Shown one piece after another: positions 34,792-44,320 of a stretch of 64,000 nucleotides of DNA. The translations under genes and the position numbers were made by a program. The DNA comes from Amylibacter sp. (lineage in GTDB: Bacteria > Pseudomonadota > Alphaproteobacteria > Rhodobacterales > Rhodobacteraceae): assembly GCA_021775355.1 (NCBI GenBank), contig JAJFHZ010000006.1, positions 280,154 to 344,153 of the forward strand, read 5' to 3'. The notes beneath the pieces were generated by a model. It saw only the letters and a list, made by a program, of their open reading frames with translations. It was not told the DNA's origin and ran no database searches. Every line of letters begins with the position of its first letter. Positions within the stretch are counted from its first letter, which is position 1.

Positions 34792-35796
34792 ATGTTAGAG
34801 TTTTCCAAATTTGTTGTAGTTCGAGGAGTGTTGGCAATCTTCACACTTGTACTGGTCTCATTCATTGTTTTTTCCTTGATGGAATTGGTTCCCGGCGATT
34901 GCGCCGAACGTTACCTATCCTTCAAAAATTCCCAAGGCTCTATGATCTCTCTTGCTGATATTCAAGCAGAGCGTATCCGACTTGGCCTTGATAAACCGTA
35001 TATACAACGTTGGGGTGTTTGGATTATCAACGCATTCCAAGGCGAATATGGTGACAGCTGTATTTTACGCCTGAATATTAGCCAGCTTTTGGGCGAAAAA
35101 TTCTGGTTAAGCTTGGGACTGTGCTTATCATCTTTGATCCTAGCCTATATTATTGCGATCCCAGTCGGTATATTGGCTGCGACTTCTAAAAATGCATTTT
35201 TGAACAACAGCTTGCGTTTGGTCAGCTACCTAGGTCTGGCCCTGCCAAACTTCCTGCTGGCTCTGATGATCATGTTGTTCTCAACGGTGATGTTCGGGGA
35301 CAGTCTGACGGGGCTGTTTTCGAAAGAGTTCCGGGATGCGGCGTGGTCTTATGAACGGGTCAAGGATTTCCTGGGGCACGTTTGGTTACCGATCTTTATT
35401 CTGGGCTGGTCCGCAACTGCGTTTGCGATCCAAACAGTACGGGCCTTGATGTCTGATGAGATCGGTAAGTTGTATGTAACAGCCGCCGCTGCACGCGGTG
35501 TATCGGGGCGACGTTTGTTATTGCGCTACCCTGCCCGCCATGCACTAAGCCCGATCATCAACTCACTGGGGTTCGATTTGAACCGTATCTTCAACGAACT
35601 GCCAATCGTGGCACTGATCCTGACACTGACCGAGGCCGGTTCCCTATTGATCGAAGCGTTAGCGCGATCAAACGATCAGCAGTTAGCAGGGGCGATCATT
35701 TTCTTGCTGACTGCAAGTATTGTCGGAATTAACTTTATCACCGATATCATCCTTGCCCTGACCGACCCACGCGTTCGCCGCAGCATTGTAGGATAG
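34792..35796 (+). CDS. ABC transporter permease (DppB/OppB-like)
   Basis: A 334-residue inner-membrane permease with six predicted helices. The first helix (FVVVRGVLAIFTLVLVSFIVFSLMELVPG) has the OppB-type start. The coupling-loop region reads RALMSDEIGKLYVTAAAARGVSGRRLLLRYPARHAL, the EAA motif that contacts the ATPase. GGGGGGA lies 11 bases upstream of the ATG. It pairs with the next permease. Confidence 0.85.
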   Translation: MLEFSKFVVVRGVLAIFTLVLVSFIVFSLMELVPGDCAERYLSFKNSQGSMISLADIQAERIRLGLDKPYIQRWGVWIINAFQGEYGDSCILRLNISQLLGEKFWLSLGLCLSSLILAYIIAIPVGILAATSKNAFLNNSLRLVSYLGLALPNFLLALMIMLFSTVMFGDSLTGLFSKEFRDAAWSYERVKDFLGHVWLPIFILGWSATAFAIQTVRALMSDEIGKLYVTAAAARGVSGRRLLLRYPARHALSPIINSLGFDLNRIFNELPIVALILTLTEAGSLLIEALARSNDQQLAGAIIFLLTASIVGINFITDIILALTDPRVRRSIVG

Positions 35797-35801
35797 ATGA
35801 T

Positions 35802-36950
35802 ATGACCGATACAACAAACATAGATGTCGCCGGCGACCAAAAAATGAAAGAGGCGTATTTTACCGCCTCGCAAGGCCAGCTTATCTGGCAGCGGTTCAAG
35901 AAAAATAAATCCGCCCTCGCCGGGGCATGGGTTCTGATCTTTCTGATCCTTTCAGGTATATTCGCACCATTTCTGACCCCTTATGATGCAACCATTGCAG
36001 GGCGGGATAAGGAATATCTGAACGGTGCACCGCAAGTGCCATCGTTTTGCGATGAGAACGGTTGCTCAATGCGCCCGTTTATTTACACCACGGAACGTAC
36101 CCGTTCGATCAAAACAAACTTTCGTTGGGTGACAGAAACCGATACCAGCCTTGAGGGGCGCAGATATGTTGAGTTTTTCAGCAAAGGCGTGCCATACACC
36201 TTTCTGGGCGTTTCCTTCGAAACCCATTTATTCGGTGTCGACAAAGGTATGATCCATATTTTCGGCACCGACTCGACCGGTAAGGATATTTATTCCCGCA
36301 CCCTGACAGCGATCAACACGTCAATGGCGGTGGGAACGATCGGGGTGTTTATTGCCTTTGTCCTGGCCTTAGCGATAGGCGGGATTGCCGGGTATTATGG
36401 CGGCTGGGTCGACTCTGGTTTGCAAATGATAACCGATACGGTACGAACTATTCCCAGTATCCCGCTGTTTATGGCCCTTGCAGCCTTTATACCGGATACA
36501 TGGAGTGCCGAGGCGCGGTTCTTCTTCATCTCGATGGTCTTGGGATTGATCGGTTGGCCAACCCTTGCCCGACGAATACGAACGCACTTATTAACGGAAC
36601 GTAATCAAGAATATGTGCTGGCAGCCCAGCTGTGTGGTGCATCGCCTGCGCATATCATTCGACGCCATTTGCTACCAAGCTTTACCAGTTATATCATCGT
36701 CGATCTGGTGATTTCTTTCCCCTATATGATCTTATCGGAAACCGCACTTAGCTTTATCGGGTTGGGTTTGAAAGACCCAGTAAACTCGTTGGGGGTAATG
36801 TTGCAAAACGTGACCAGTGCAGACGTTTTGTTGAACTACCAGTGGTACTTTATCCCCGTGATCTTTTTTATTGTACTTGTGTTGGCCTTTGTGTTCGTCG
36901 GTGACGGATTACGCGATGCTGCCGACCCTTATTCGGATAGCAGCAAATGA
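35802..36950 (+). CDS. ABC transporter permease (DppC/OppC-like)
   Basis: A 382-residue permease. The OppC N-terminal part (WQRFKKNKSALAGAWVLIFLILSGIFAPFLTPYD) is followed by an enlarged periplasmic loop (about residues 65-155), as in YejE-type permeases of longer-substrate importers, then the membrane core with HIFGTDSTGKDIYSR and the EAA loop YVLAAQLCGASPAHIIRRHLLPS. It starts 5 bases after the partner permease and overlaps the first ATPase gene (ATGA). Confidence 0.85.
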   Translation: MTDTTNIDVAGDQKMKEAYFTASQGQLIWQRFKKNKSALAGAWVLIFLILSGIFAPFLTPYDATIAGRDKEYLNGAPQVPSFCDENGCSMRPFIYTTERTRSIKTNFRWVTETDTSLEGRRYVEFFSKGVPYTFLGVSFETHLFGVDKGMIHIFGTDSTGKDIYSRTLTAINTSMAVGTIGVFIAFVLALAIGGIAGYYGGWVDSGLQMITDTVRTIPSIPLFMALAAFIPDTWSAEARFFFISMVLGLIGWPTLARRIRTHLLTERNQEYVLAAQLCGASPAHIIRRHLLPSFTSYIIVDLVISFPYMILSETALSFIGLGLKDPVNSLGVMLQNVTSADVLLNYQWYFIPVIFFIVLVLAFVFVGDGLRDAADPYSDSSK

Positions 36951-37945
36951 CGCGACTTCTTGATGTAGAAAACCTGACCCTTCAGTTCGATACGGACGAG
37001 GGTCGGATCACCGCAGTTGACAATGTTTCGTTCAGTTTGGAAGCAGGCGAGGTTATGGGCCTTGTTGGCGAAAGTGGGTCGGGTAAATCCGTGACGGCCA
37101 AATCAGTTATGAAGCTGAACCCGTCAAATGCGATTTACGGCGAGCAAACCAAAATCACCCTACATTTGGATAGCGGACCCGTTGATATTATGTCGCTGAA
37201 GACATCAAATGATTTACAAGTTGTGCGTGGTGGTGCGATTTCGATGATCTTTCAGGAACCAATGGCCAGTTTCGCACCTGCAATATCGATTGGCAACCAG
37301 ATGGTTGAACAGCTGCAAATTCATTCAGATATGAATATAAAACAAGCCACCGAATTGTCTATTGAAATGCTTGACCGTGTTGGAATTTCAGATGCCGGTA
37401 CCCGCTTCAAACAATATGCGTTTGAGCTTTCGGGCGGTATGCGCCAACGCGCGATGATTGCTATGGCTTTGTCCACCAAACCAAAACTGCTGATTGCGGA
37501 TGAGCCCACAACTGCACTGGATGTAACCATTCAAGCGCAAGTGATTGATCTGATGAAAGATCTTGTGACTGATTTTGGCATGGGGATTATTTTCATCACT
37601 CATGATCTGGGTGTGATTGCCCAAACAGCGGACAAAGTTGCCGTGATGTATCTGGGCCGTCTGGTCGAACAGGGATCAGTCCGCGATGTTATCCGCCAAC
37701 CCGCACATCCTTATACCAAGGGGTTGATTGCTGCCCTGCCACAACTTGATGATCTGGACACCCCGTTAACACCTATTCCAGGTGACATACCGTCACCTTT
37801 GGAACGCCCGCCCGGGTGTGTGTTCAACACACGATGTTCGGCAATCGTAGGAGATGTTTGCACGTCTGCTATACCAAAATTTCTGAATGTGACTGATGAG
37901 CACCAAGTGGCTTGCCACCTGTATGATGAGGGAGCTTCAAAATGA
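36947..37945 (+). CDS. ABC transporter ATP-binding protein (DppD/OppD-like)
   Basis: A 332-residue ATPase. Walker A is GESGSGKS, the Q-loop region MIFQEPMASFAP, the signature LSGGMRQRA, Walker B LLIADEPTTALD, and the switch His is in FITHDLGVIA. The C-terminal oligopeptide-transporter extension has a cysteine-containing PPGCVFNTRC block, which in family members can bind an iron-sulfur cluster. It is overlapped by four bases at each end. Confidence 0.9.
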   Translation: MTRLLDVENLTLQFDTDEGRITAVDNVSFSLEAGEVMGLVGESGSGKSVTAKSVMKLNPSNAIYGEQTKITLHLDSGPVDIMSLKTSNDLQVVRGGAISMIFQEPMASFAPAISIGNQMVEQLQIHSDMNIKQATELSIEMLDRVGISDAGTRFKQYAFELSGGMRQRAMIAMALSTKPKLLIADEPTTALDVTIQAQVIDLMKDLVTDFGMGIIFITHDLGVIAQTADKVAVMYLGRLVEQGSVRDVIRQPAHPYTKGLIAALPQLDDLDTPLTPIPGDIPSPLERPPGCVFNTRCSAIVGDVCTSAIPKFLNVTDEHQVACHLYDEGASK

Positions 37946-38943
37946 GTGAAGACGTTCTGATAGAAGCCCGCGACCTTTCGGTTCACTATCCACTGCGCGG
38001 TAAATCCCTGTTTGGCCCAACGCCTGTGGTACGGGCGGTTGAAAATATCAATCTTGATGTTGGCAAGGGCAACTTTTTCGGCCTTGTGGGCGAAAGCGGC
38101 TCTGGCAAAACCACATTGGGTAAAGCACTTTTAAAAGCGGCCCCCATTACGCGCGGTACCGTTGGCTATAATGATGGCGAAGAACAGTTTGATCTGACAA
38201 ATCTGACCCCGATAGAGTTGAAAAATTACCGCAAACGCGCACAACTGATTTTCCAAGACCCTTATGCAGCGCTAAGCCCACGCATGACTGTGCGCGATAT
38301 TATTGCAGAACCGCTAGAGGTGATGGGACTGACATCATCGCGCGAAGAAACCGATGAACGTGTCCGTGAAATTGCCGCGAAATGTCGCTTGAATTTAGAG
38401 CACCTGCGCCGTTTCCCACATGCGTTTTCAGGTGGCCAGCGCCAGCGGATTTCTATTGCACGCGCACTGGTTTCACAGCCGCAATTTGTGGTGGCCGACG
38501 AAAGTGTAGCCGCACTGGATGTTTCCATTCAGGCCGATGTTTTGAACTTGTTGAAAGAAATTCAGCAAGAAATGGGTCTGACATTCCTTTTTATCAGCCA
38601 TGATCTAAGTGTGGTGGCGCACATCTGCGATCATGTCGCGGTGATGTATCTGGGGCGTCTGGTGGAAACCGCACCTACACGCGAATTATTCGCCAATCCA
38701 CGGCATCCATATACCAAAGCATTATTGTCCGCGATCCCGTCACTTGACCCTGACGACCGTGGCAAAGCCCAAAAACTGGAAGGTGAGATCCCTTCCCCCA
38801 CCAACCAGCCATCGGGTTGTAAATTCCACACCCGTTGTCCTTTTGTGACAGATCAATGTCGCAAAGAAGAACCGATTTTGCAACATTCCAGTAATGGGCA
38901 CGAAGTTGCCTGCCATCGCTGGGAAGAGTTGATAACACCGTAA
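37942..38943 (+). CDS. ABC transporter ATP-binding protein (DppF/OppF-like)
   Basis: A 333-residue ATPase with Walker A GESGSGKTT, Q-loop LIFQDPYAALSPR, signature FSGGQRQRIS, and Walker B FVVADESVAALD, where Ser replaces the usual Pro after Glu. The switch His is in FISHDLSVVA. The C-terminal extension has PSGCKFHTRCP. It is the last gene of the importer operon and forms the heterodimer with the preceding ATPase. Confidence 0.9.
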   Translation: MSEDVLIEARDLSVHYPLRGKSLFGPTPVVRAVENINLDVGKGNFFGLVGESGSGKTTLGKALLKAAPITRGTVGYNDGEEQFDLTNLTPIELKNYRKRAQLIFQDPYAALSPRMTVRDIIAEPLEVMGLTSSREETDERVREIAAKCRLNLEHLRRFPHAFSGGQRQRISIARALVSQPQFVVADESVAALDVSIQADVLNLLKEIQQEMGLTFLFISHDLSVVAHICDHVAVMYLGRLVETAPTRELFANPRHPYTKALLSAIPSLDPDDRGKAQKLEGEIPSPTNQPSGCKFHTRCPFVTDQCRKEEPILQHSSNGHEVACHRWEELITP

Positions 38944-39125
38944 ACATTCGGGTATGCACATGAAATAATTGAAAGAATCTGCTCTTACCAAATTTCTAAG
39001 ATACGTCATGAATTGGACTGCCCATCGTGACACGATAAAAAACCCTTGATACTTTAACATACAAAGAACTTACCAGTGGCGATATCTCTGGGTTTGTCTA
39101 TCGCAGTTAGACAAGCTGGAACTGA

Positions 39126-40664
39126 TCAGGGTGTAAATCCCACGGCACCCTTTGACGTAATCCTGACATCCGTCAAGGTACGATCCGCATGTTTCATGCG
39201 GTGGTTTAGAAGCTTTCGCGTCAAACGGAGCAGTGTTGGTGCATGGGATGCATCACCTGCCAGATCGTTCAGTTCATGAGGATCAGACACCAGATCAAAC
39301 AGCATTGGCGGTAAGTCACCGTTGAAATGCACCAGTTTGAAGCGTTCTTCACGCAAAATAGCCAGATTTGCCTCATGCGTTGAAACGCCCGTTGCCTCTT
39401 GCCATTTGGTCATCTCATTGGGTTCGCTGAAATCCAGTTCCATATGAACGCAATCGCGCCAGTTTTCAGGTGTTTTTCCTTCTAAGAAAGGTCGCAATGA
39501 AACACCGTCCATACCGGTAGGAATACGCTGCCCGATCAGATCCAGAATAGTCGGCGTAACATCAATAGACTCAGTAAACGCCTGAACCGTAGTTCCGTGT
39601 TGGGCTGCATTGTTCGGGTCGCGGATGATCAGGGGGATATGGAAAGCTGCTTCATAAGTGTTTTGTTTGCCCCACAAGTGATGATCGCCCAGCGTTTCGC
39701 CGTGATCGGCTACTAAAACGACTAAAGTGTCATCATACTGACCGGTTTCCTTCAAAAAGCTGATGATCCGTCCGAAATGGGCATCCACCTCGGTTGCCAA
39801 TCCCAGATAAATTGCACGCAACTGCTGCACGTCATGATTGTTTTCATTGTCCAGCGCGGCAACGCCACGCACAATGCTGTTAACGGACGGCTTATCAATG
39901 GCTGCTGCCATAAAGGGATGAACAGCCACTTGTTGGTCTTGTGTGGGCAACCGCGGGGGCATAGGCAGCGTATTAGGATCGTACATTTTGTTGTAGGGTG
40001 CCGGTGCCACGAGCGGTGGGTGTGGGCGAATATAGGTCGCAAGTGCAAACCAGTCCTGATCTGTGCGCACAGACAGGTCGTGCAGAAGTGCATTGGTCAG
40101 AAAGGCCGTATCGCTATCCTCGGCCTTATAAAACGGTGGATCATCCGGTCGGGCAGCGCGGCTTGGGTCAGGCGATATTGCATCGTAGAAATGTGCGTAA
40201 TCCGGTAGATCATAACCTTTTGAATTCAGATATGCCCGCCATGGATAACTTTCCATCAACCGCATTTCCAACACCTCGCGAAACCCCGGTAAAACGTTTT
40301 CCTCACTCTTTAAAACCGGGTCATTCGGGTGACGGTTACGCGGATCAAGGCTGGTGTCTGTATAGCCATATAAGATCGGATCATAACCCGACTTGCGTGC
40401 TTCTAATGCAATATTTGTTATACCATCCGACAAAGGTGTGCCGTTGCGTACAGAACGATGGTTCATCGCATACCTTCCCGTCAAGATACTGGCCCGTGAC
40501 GGGCCGCACGGATTGGTAACAGAGTAATGCTTGGCAAACGTGACCGCTTCTTTTCGAAACGCCTGAATATTGGGCAAATCAATATGATCCGCCAGCGCAC
40601 CATTGATACAATCAGCGCGGAACTGATCCATTATAACAAAAAGAACTTTACTACATTGCGGCAT
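39126..40664 (-). CDS. phosphonate monoester hydrolase / sulfatase-family phosphodiesterase
   Basis: A 512-residue alkaline-phosphatase superfamily enzyme. VLFVIMDQFRAD supplies the first metal Asp; NPCGPSRASILTG holds the formylglycine cysteine (Cys53, CxPxR). Further metal ligands are in LVADHGETLGDHHLWGK, and RPHPPLVAPAPY fits the active-site rim. The C-terminal LPPMLFDLVSDPHELNDL and HADRTLT closely resemble Rhizobium phosphonate monoester hydrolase as recalled, so a phosphodiester or phosphonate monoester substrate is more likely than choline sulfate. Activity needs oxidation of Cys53 by a maturase not in this window. No signal peptide is seen. It faces the peptide ABC operon tail to tail. 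Confidence 0.82.
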   Translation of the reverse strand: MPQCSKVLFVIMDQFRADCINGALADHIDLPNIQAFRKEAVTFAKHYSVTNPCGPSRASILTGRYAMNHRSVRNGTPLSDGITNIALEARKSGYDPILYGYTDTSLDPRNRHPNDPVLKSEENVLPGFREVLEMRLMESYPWRAYLNSKGYDLPDYAHFYDAISPDPSRAARPDDPPFYKAEDSDTAFLTNALLHDLSVRTDQDWFALATYIRPHPPLVAPAPYNKMYDPNTLPMPPRLPTQDQQVAVHPFMAAAIDKPSVNSIVRGVAALDNENNHDVQQLRAIYLGLATEVDAHFGRIISFLKETGQYDDTLVVLVADHGETLGDHHLWGKQNTYEAAFHIPLIIRDPNNAAQHGTTVQAFTESIDVTPTILDLIGQRIPTGMDGVSLRPFLEGKTPENWRDCVHMELDFSEPNEMTKWQEATGVSTHEANLAILREERFKLVHFNGDLPPMLFDLVSDPHELNDLAGDASHAPTLLRLTRKLLNHRMKHADRTLTDVRITSKGAVGFTP

Positions 40665-40843
40665 TTGCGGTGATCCTTAGAAAATAACTCATTGGCCATA
40701 GTGATTAAGTCATATGGCCACAAAATGCATATCGGCTTATGACGTCAATCCTTATTTTCAGTTGATAATAATTCGTGAATTATAGCCGTGTTAACAACAA
40801 CCTAAAATAGTCGACAAGGCGATTGCCGATACCCTTATCTATT

Positions 40844-41911
40844 TCATTTTGACGGCACTGTGGCATCGGTCCAATCTAGTACAACTTTACCACTTGATCC
40901 TGATTTCATCGCGGCAAAGCCCGCCTTATAGTCATCCACCTTGAAATGATGGGTGATAACCGCGCTTACGTCCAATCCATTTTGCAACATAGCCAGCATT
41001 TTATACCATGTTTCAAAAATTTCGCGTCCATAAACACCCTTGATGGTAATGGATTTCAGCACAATACTTGACCAATCCACCGCTGACTTCCCGGGTGGTA
41101 TGCCCAACATCGCAATGCGCCCGCCCATCACCATAGACCCGATCATCTGATCCAGTGCCGCCTGCGAACCGCTCATTTCCAAACCGACATCAAAACCTTC
41201 GACAATACCCAAATCTGCAGAAATCTGCTTTAAATCGGTTGTGGCTACATTGACGGTTGTCACATCCGCCACTTTATCTGCCAGATCAAGCCTATCTTGG
41301 TTAATATCCGTTATCACGACATGGCGCGCACCGATATGTTTGGCAACGGCTGCGGCCATGATCCCGATTGGCCCAGCCCCTGTTATCAAAACATCCTCGC
41401 CTATCAAATCGAATGACAGGGCAGTGTGAACCGCATTACCCAATGGATCCAGAATGGCGCCAATGTCATCACTGATATCATCGGGCAGCGGTACCACGTT
41501 AAATGCTGGCAAGCGCAGATACTGGGCAAATGCGCCCGGTTCATTGACACCTATACCGCGTGTTTCAGGATCAAGATGGAATTTTCCGGCGCGACTGGCA
41601 CGGCTTTTCTTACCGATAAGATGCCCTTCACCCGAAACCCGCTGGCCGACATACAAATCAGTGACATCTTTGCCCATTTCGACAATGACACCGGCAAATT
41701 CATGGCCCGTGATCAGTGGGACGGGGACGGTCTTTTGTGACCACGCATCCCAGTTCCAAATATGGATGTCCGTGCCGCAAATACCAGTTTTATTGATCTT
41801 TATAAGCACATCATCCACACCGATTTCGGGCACGGGTTCGTGTTGCATCCACAACCCTTCTTCTGCTTTCGCTTTAACCAGTGCTTTCATACCGTTTGGT
41901 TTATCGATCAT
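40844..41911 (-). CDS. tdh: L-threonine 3-dehydrogenase lacking the structural zinc cysteines
   Basis: A 355-residue medium-chain dehydrogenase very like E. coli Tdh: [28 protein letters not shown] with the catalytic zinc Cys45, GHEFAG with His70, then [10 protein letters not shown] and [15 protein letters not shown] for NAD. The structural zinc lobe, normally four cysteines, reads [18 protein letters not shown], with Gly, Ser, Ser and Asp in their places. It oxidises threonine to 2-amino-3-oxobutyrate, which Kbl splits. The start at 41911 overlaps the kbl stop (ATGA); a second Met 7 codons on matches the E. coli start. Confidence 0.9.
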   Translation of the reverse strand: MIDKPNGMKALVKAKAEEGLWMQHEPVPEIGVDDVLIKINKTGICGTDIHIWNWDAWSQKTVPVPLITGHEFAGVIVEMGKDVTDLYVGQRVSGEGHLIGKKSRASRAGKFHLDPETRGIGVNEPGAFAQYLRLPAFNVVPLPDDISDDIGAILDPLGNAVHTALSFDLIGEDVLITGAGPIGIMAAAVAKHIGARHVVITDINQDRLDLADKVADVTTVNVATTDLKQISADLGIVEGFDVGLEMSGSQAALDQMIGSMVMGGRIAMLGIPPGKSAVDWSSIVLKSITIKGVYGREIFETWYKMLAMLQNGLDVSAVITHHFKVDDYKAGFAAMKSGSSGKVVLDWTDATVPSK

Positions 41912-43116
41912 TTGATGACCCCCAAGGATTTGCCAACTTTACCAAACGCCGCGAGAGCAAATTCTAAATCGTCACGGCTCAACGCTGCATTCATCTGGGT
42001 GCGAATACGGGCCAGTCCTTTGGGCACTACGGGGAAGAAAAATCCTGCCACGAACACACCTTCTTCAAACAATTGGGAAGCCATTTCCTGCGCCAGTTTT
42101 GCCTCGCCCAGCATTACAGGCACTATCGGATGTTCACCCGGAACCAGATCGAACCCCAACGTATCAAGTCCTGCCCGCCAAAACGCCGTATTTTCAAACA
42201 ACTTTACCCGCAAATCATCATTTTCTTCAACCAAATCAATCGCCTTCAGTCCTGCGGCGACAATAGCAGGCGGCAGAGAGTTTGAGAAAAGATAGGGGCG
42301 TGCGCGTTGCCGCAACAGATCAATTACCGGCTGTGGGCCAGCAATATAACCACCAATGGCACCACCCAGTGCCTTGCCAAGTGTGCCTGTCACAATGTCC
42401 ACACCGTCAATTACATTAAAATGCGCTGGTGTCCCGCGCCCTTGTGGCCCCATGAAGCCGGTTGCGTGACAGTCGTCGACCATGACGATAGCACCATATT
42501 GTTCTGCAAGGGCAGTAATTTCAGGCAGCTTTGCCAAGTGGCCATCCATCGAAAACACACCGTCGGTGGCAATCATAATGAACCGCGCGCCAGCCTGTTT
42601 TGCCTCAATCAACCGTGCTTCCAGTTTCGCCATATCGGAATTCGCATAACGGTACCGCTTCGCTTTGCACAAGCGTATACCATCGATAATAGAAGCGTGG
42701 TTCAGGACGTCTGAAATAATCGCGTCCTCGGCGGTCAAGAGCGGTTCAAACAACCCGCCATTTGCATCAAAACATGCTGCAAACAAAATTGCGTCGTCTT
42801 TGTCTAAAAACTCTGCCAATCTATGTTCCAGCGCCCGATGCTGATCTTGCGTGCCACAAATGAAGCGTACAGAGGCCATACCGAAGCCCTGCGTTCCAAG
42901 CGCACCTTTTGCAGCAGCGATCAGGTCTGGATTATCCGCAAGGCCAAGATAATTATTCGCGCAGAGATTGACCACACAATCATGCCGCTTGCCGCCAAGC
43001 TTCACATCTATACGACCAGCCTGCGGCGAGACAATCTGGCGTTCGTGTTTATAAAGCCCGGCAGATTCTATGTCGTTCAATGTGTTGGATATGTGATCAA
43101 GGAAAGTATTCCGCAT
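41908..43116 (-). CDS. kbl: glycine C-acetyltransferase (2-amino-3-ketobutyrate CoA ligase)
   Basis: A 402-residue alpha-oxoamine synthase family PLP enzyme. It shows [12 protein letters not shown], the PLP-stacking block [18 protein letters not shown], the Asp in [17 protein letters not shown], and the Schiff-base lysine in [10 protein letters not shown]. With CoA it cleaves 2-amino-3-oxobutyrate to glycine and acetyl-CoA. It is the first gene of kbl-tdh, the threonine degradation operon. Confidence 0.93.
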   Translation of the reverse strand: MRNTFLDHISNTLNDIESAGLYKHERQIVSPQAGRIDVKLGGKRHDCVVNLCANNYLGLADNPDLIAAAKGALGTQGFGMASVRFICGTQDQHRALEHRLAEFLDKDDAILFAACFDANGGLFEPLLTAEDAIISDVLNHASIIDGIRLCKAKRYRYANSDMAKLEARLIEAKQAGARFIMIATDGVFSMDGHLAKLPEITALAEQYGAIVMVDDCHATGFMGPQGRGTPAHFNVIDGVDIVTGTLGKALGGAIGGYIAGPQPVIDLLRQRARPYLFSNSLPPAIVAAGLKAIDLVEENDDLRVKLFENTAFWRAGLDTLGFDLVPGEHPIVPVMLGEAKLAQEMASQLFEEGVFVAGFFFPVVPKGLARIRTQMNAALSRDDLEFALAAFGKVGKSLGVIK

Positions 43117-43243
43117 GGCCTGACTCCTGTTTTGAAGATAAGTATTCCATTTTTACGGATATTGTCAATATATAAGAATTATAATCCTATATAACGGACT
43201 AATTTTAATTCAACCTTGTCGAAATTCTACATACTAACCATTA

Positions 43244-44305
43244 TCAAGTATAAAGACTTCCAGTCTTTGTTGCCAAAAAGTCTTTCAGTTTAACATCTTC
43301 CTGTTTCAGGAAACCGCTGTTTGGCAACGTGCCATCGCGTACCATTTCAACAATTGCCACAACGGATCCAGCGGTAGTCCATGCAATAGCTGTTTGCTTT
43401 CCACCTGCAACTTCAATCGGGCGATAACCGCGCACGAACTCTTTACGCAGCATACGGTCGTTGATCATACCTTCTGATGCAACATGCACATAAACAATAT
43501 CATCCTCTACCGGTGGCTTGGCATTTACCAGAATTTTCCCGGCTTCAGCGCGATTTTCACGCATCAACAGCTCGTGAAAGAAGAAATTCATCAGCTTCAT
43601 ATGCCCGGGGTAGCGCATGGTTTTATAGTCGATATTGTCAACTTTACCCAAATAGGTTTCACACATGGTGCCAAGCCCGCCCGAGGTGGTGAACGCTTCC
43701 AACTGCATCCCATCGATATAAAGCGTTTCATGCCATTCCATGGCCGAAACCCACTTGCGTACGCCTTCTTCGATCACTTCGCAATCATTCAGGTATTCGT
43801 TTACAACACCTTCCGGCGACCAGTTGAATGCATAGCCCAACAAGCCAGTTGGATGTTGCGGCAAAGCCCCCACGCGCATTCTAATCGAGCGGCATTTATC
43901 GAACATCGCGATATGCGATGCACCGACAATCCCGATGAAACCGGGTGCCAAGCCACATTGCGGGGCCATCAAACCTTTAGAGTTCTTGCTCATCTCGATA
44001 ATCGCGTTGGTGGTGGGCACATCTTCGGTCAGATCGAAATAATGAATGCCAGCACGGTGGGCCGCTGCCGCTACACCTATGTTAAGATTATACGGCAGGC
44101 ACGACAGAATGGCGTCAACCTTGCCAAACGCAGTTGTCAGGGCTTCTGGTGATGTCAGGTCTACATTTCCAACCGTGAACGGCAGGTTTTCTCGCGGGGC
44201 ATTTATGTCATAACCGGTGACATTGAAACCAGCGTCAAACAGCAATTTAGCTGCCAAAGTGCCGACTTTACCAAGTCCAAGCACGGCAATGTTTTTAAAA
44301 GTCAT
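43244..44305 (-). CDS. lysine 6-dehydrogenase / saccharopine dehydrogenase family protein
   Basis: A 353-residue protein with an N-terminal Rossmann fold (IAVLGLGKVGTLAAKLLFDAGF) and the saccharopine dehydrogenase C-terminal domain (APQCGLAPGFIG, EAFTTSGGLGTMCETY, MRYPGHMKLM). Family members oxidise L-lysine at the epsilon carbon or saccharopine, giving 2-aminoadipate 6-semialdehyde. The gene 15 bases upstream encodes a dehydrogenase fitting the next step, and an Lrp regulator diverges from both. Which of the two substrates is used cannot be told by eye. Confidence 0.82.
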   Translation of the reverse strand: MTFKNIAVLGLGKVGTLAAKLLFDAGFNVTGYDINAPRENLPFTVGNVDLTSPEALTTAFGKVDAILSCLPYNLNIGVAAAAHRAGIHYFDLTEDVPTTNAIIEMSKNSKGLMAPQCGLAPGFIGIVGASHIAMFDKCRSIRMRVGALPQHPTGLLGYAFNWSPEGVVNEYLNDCEVIEEGVRKWVSAMEWHETLYIDGMQLEAFTTSGGLGTMCETYLGKVDNIDYKTMRYPGHMKLMNFFFHELLMRENRAEAGKILVNAKPPVEDDIVYVHVASEGMINDRMLRKEFVRGYRPIEVAGGKQTAIAWTTAGSVVAIVEMVRDGTLPNSGFLKQEDVKLKDFLATKTGSLYT

Positions 44306-44320
44306 GATTTACTTCACTTC

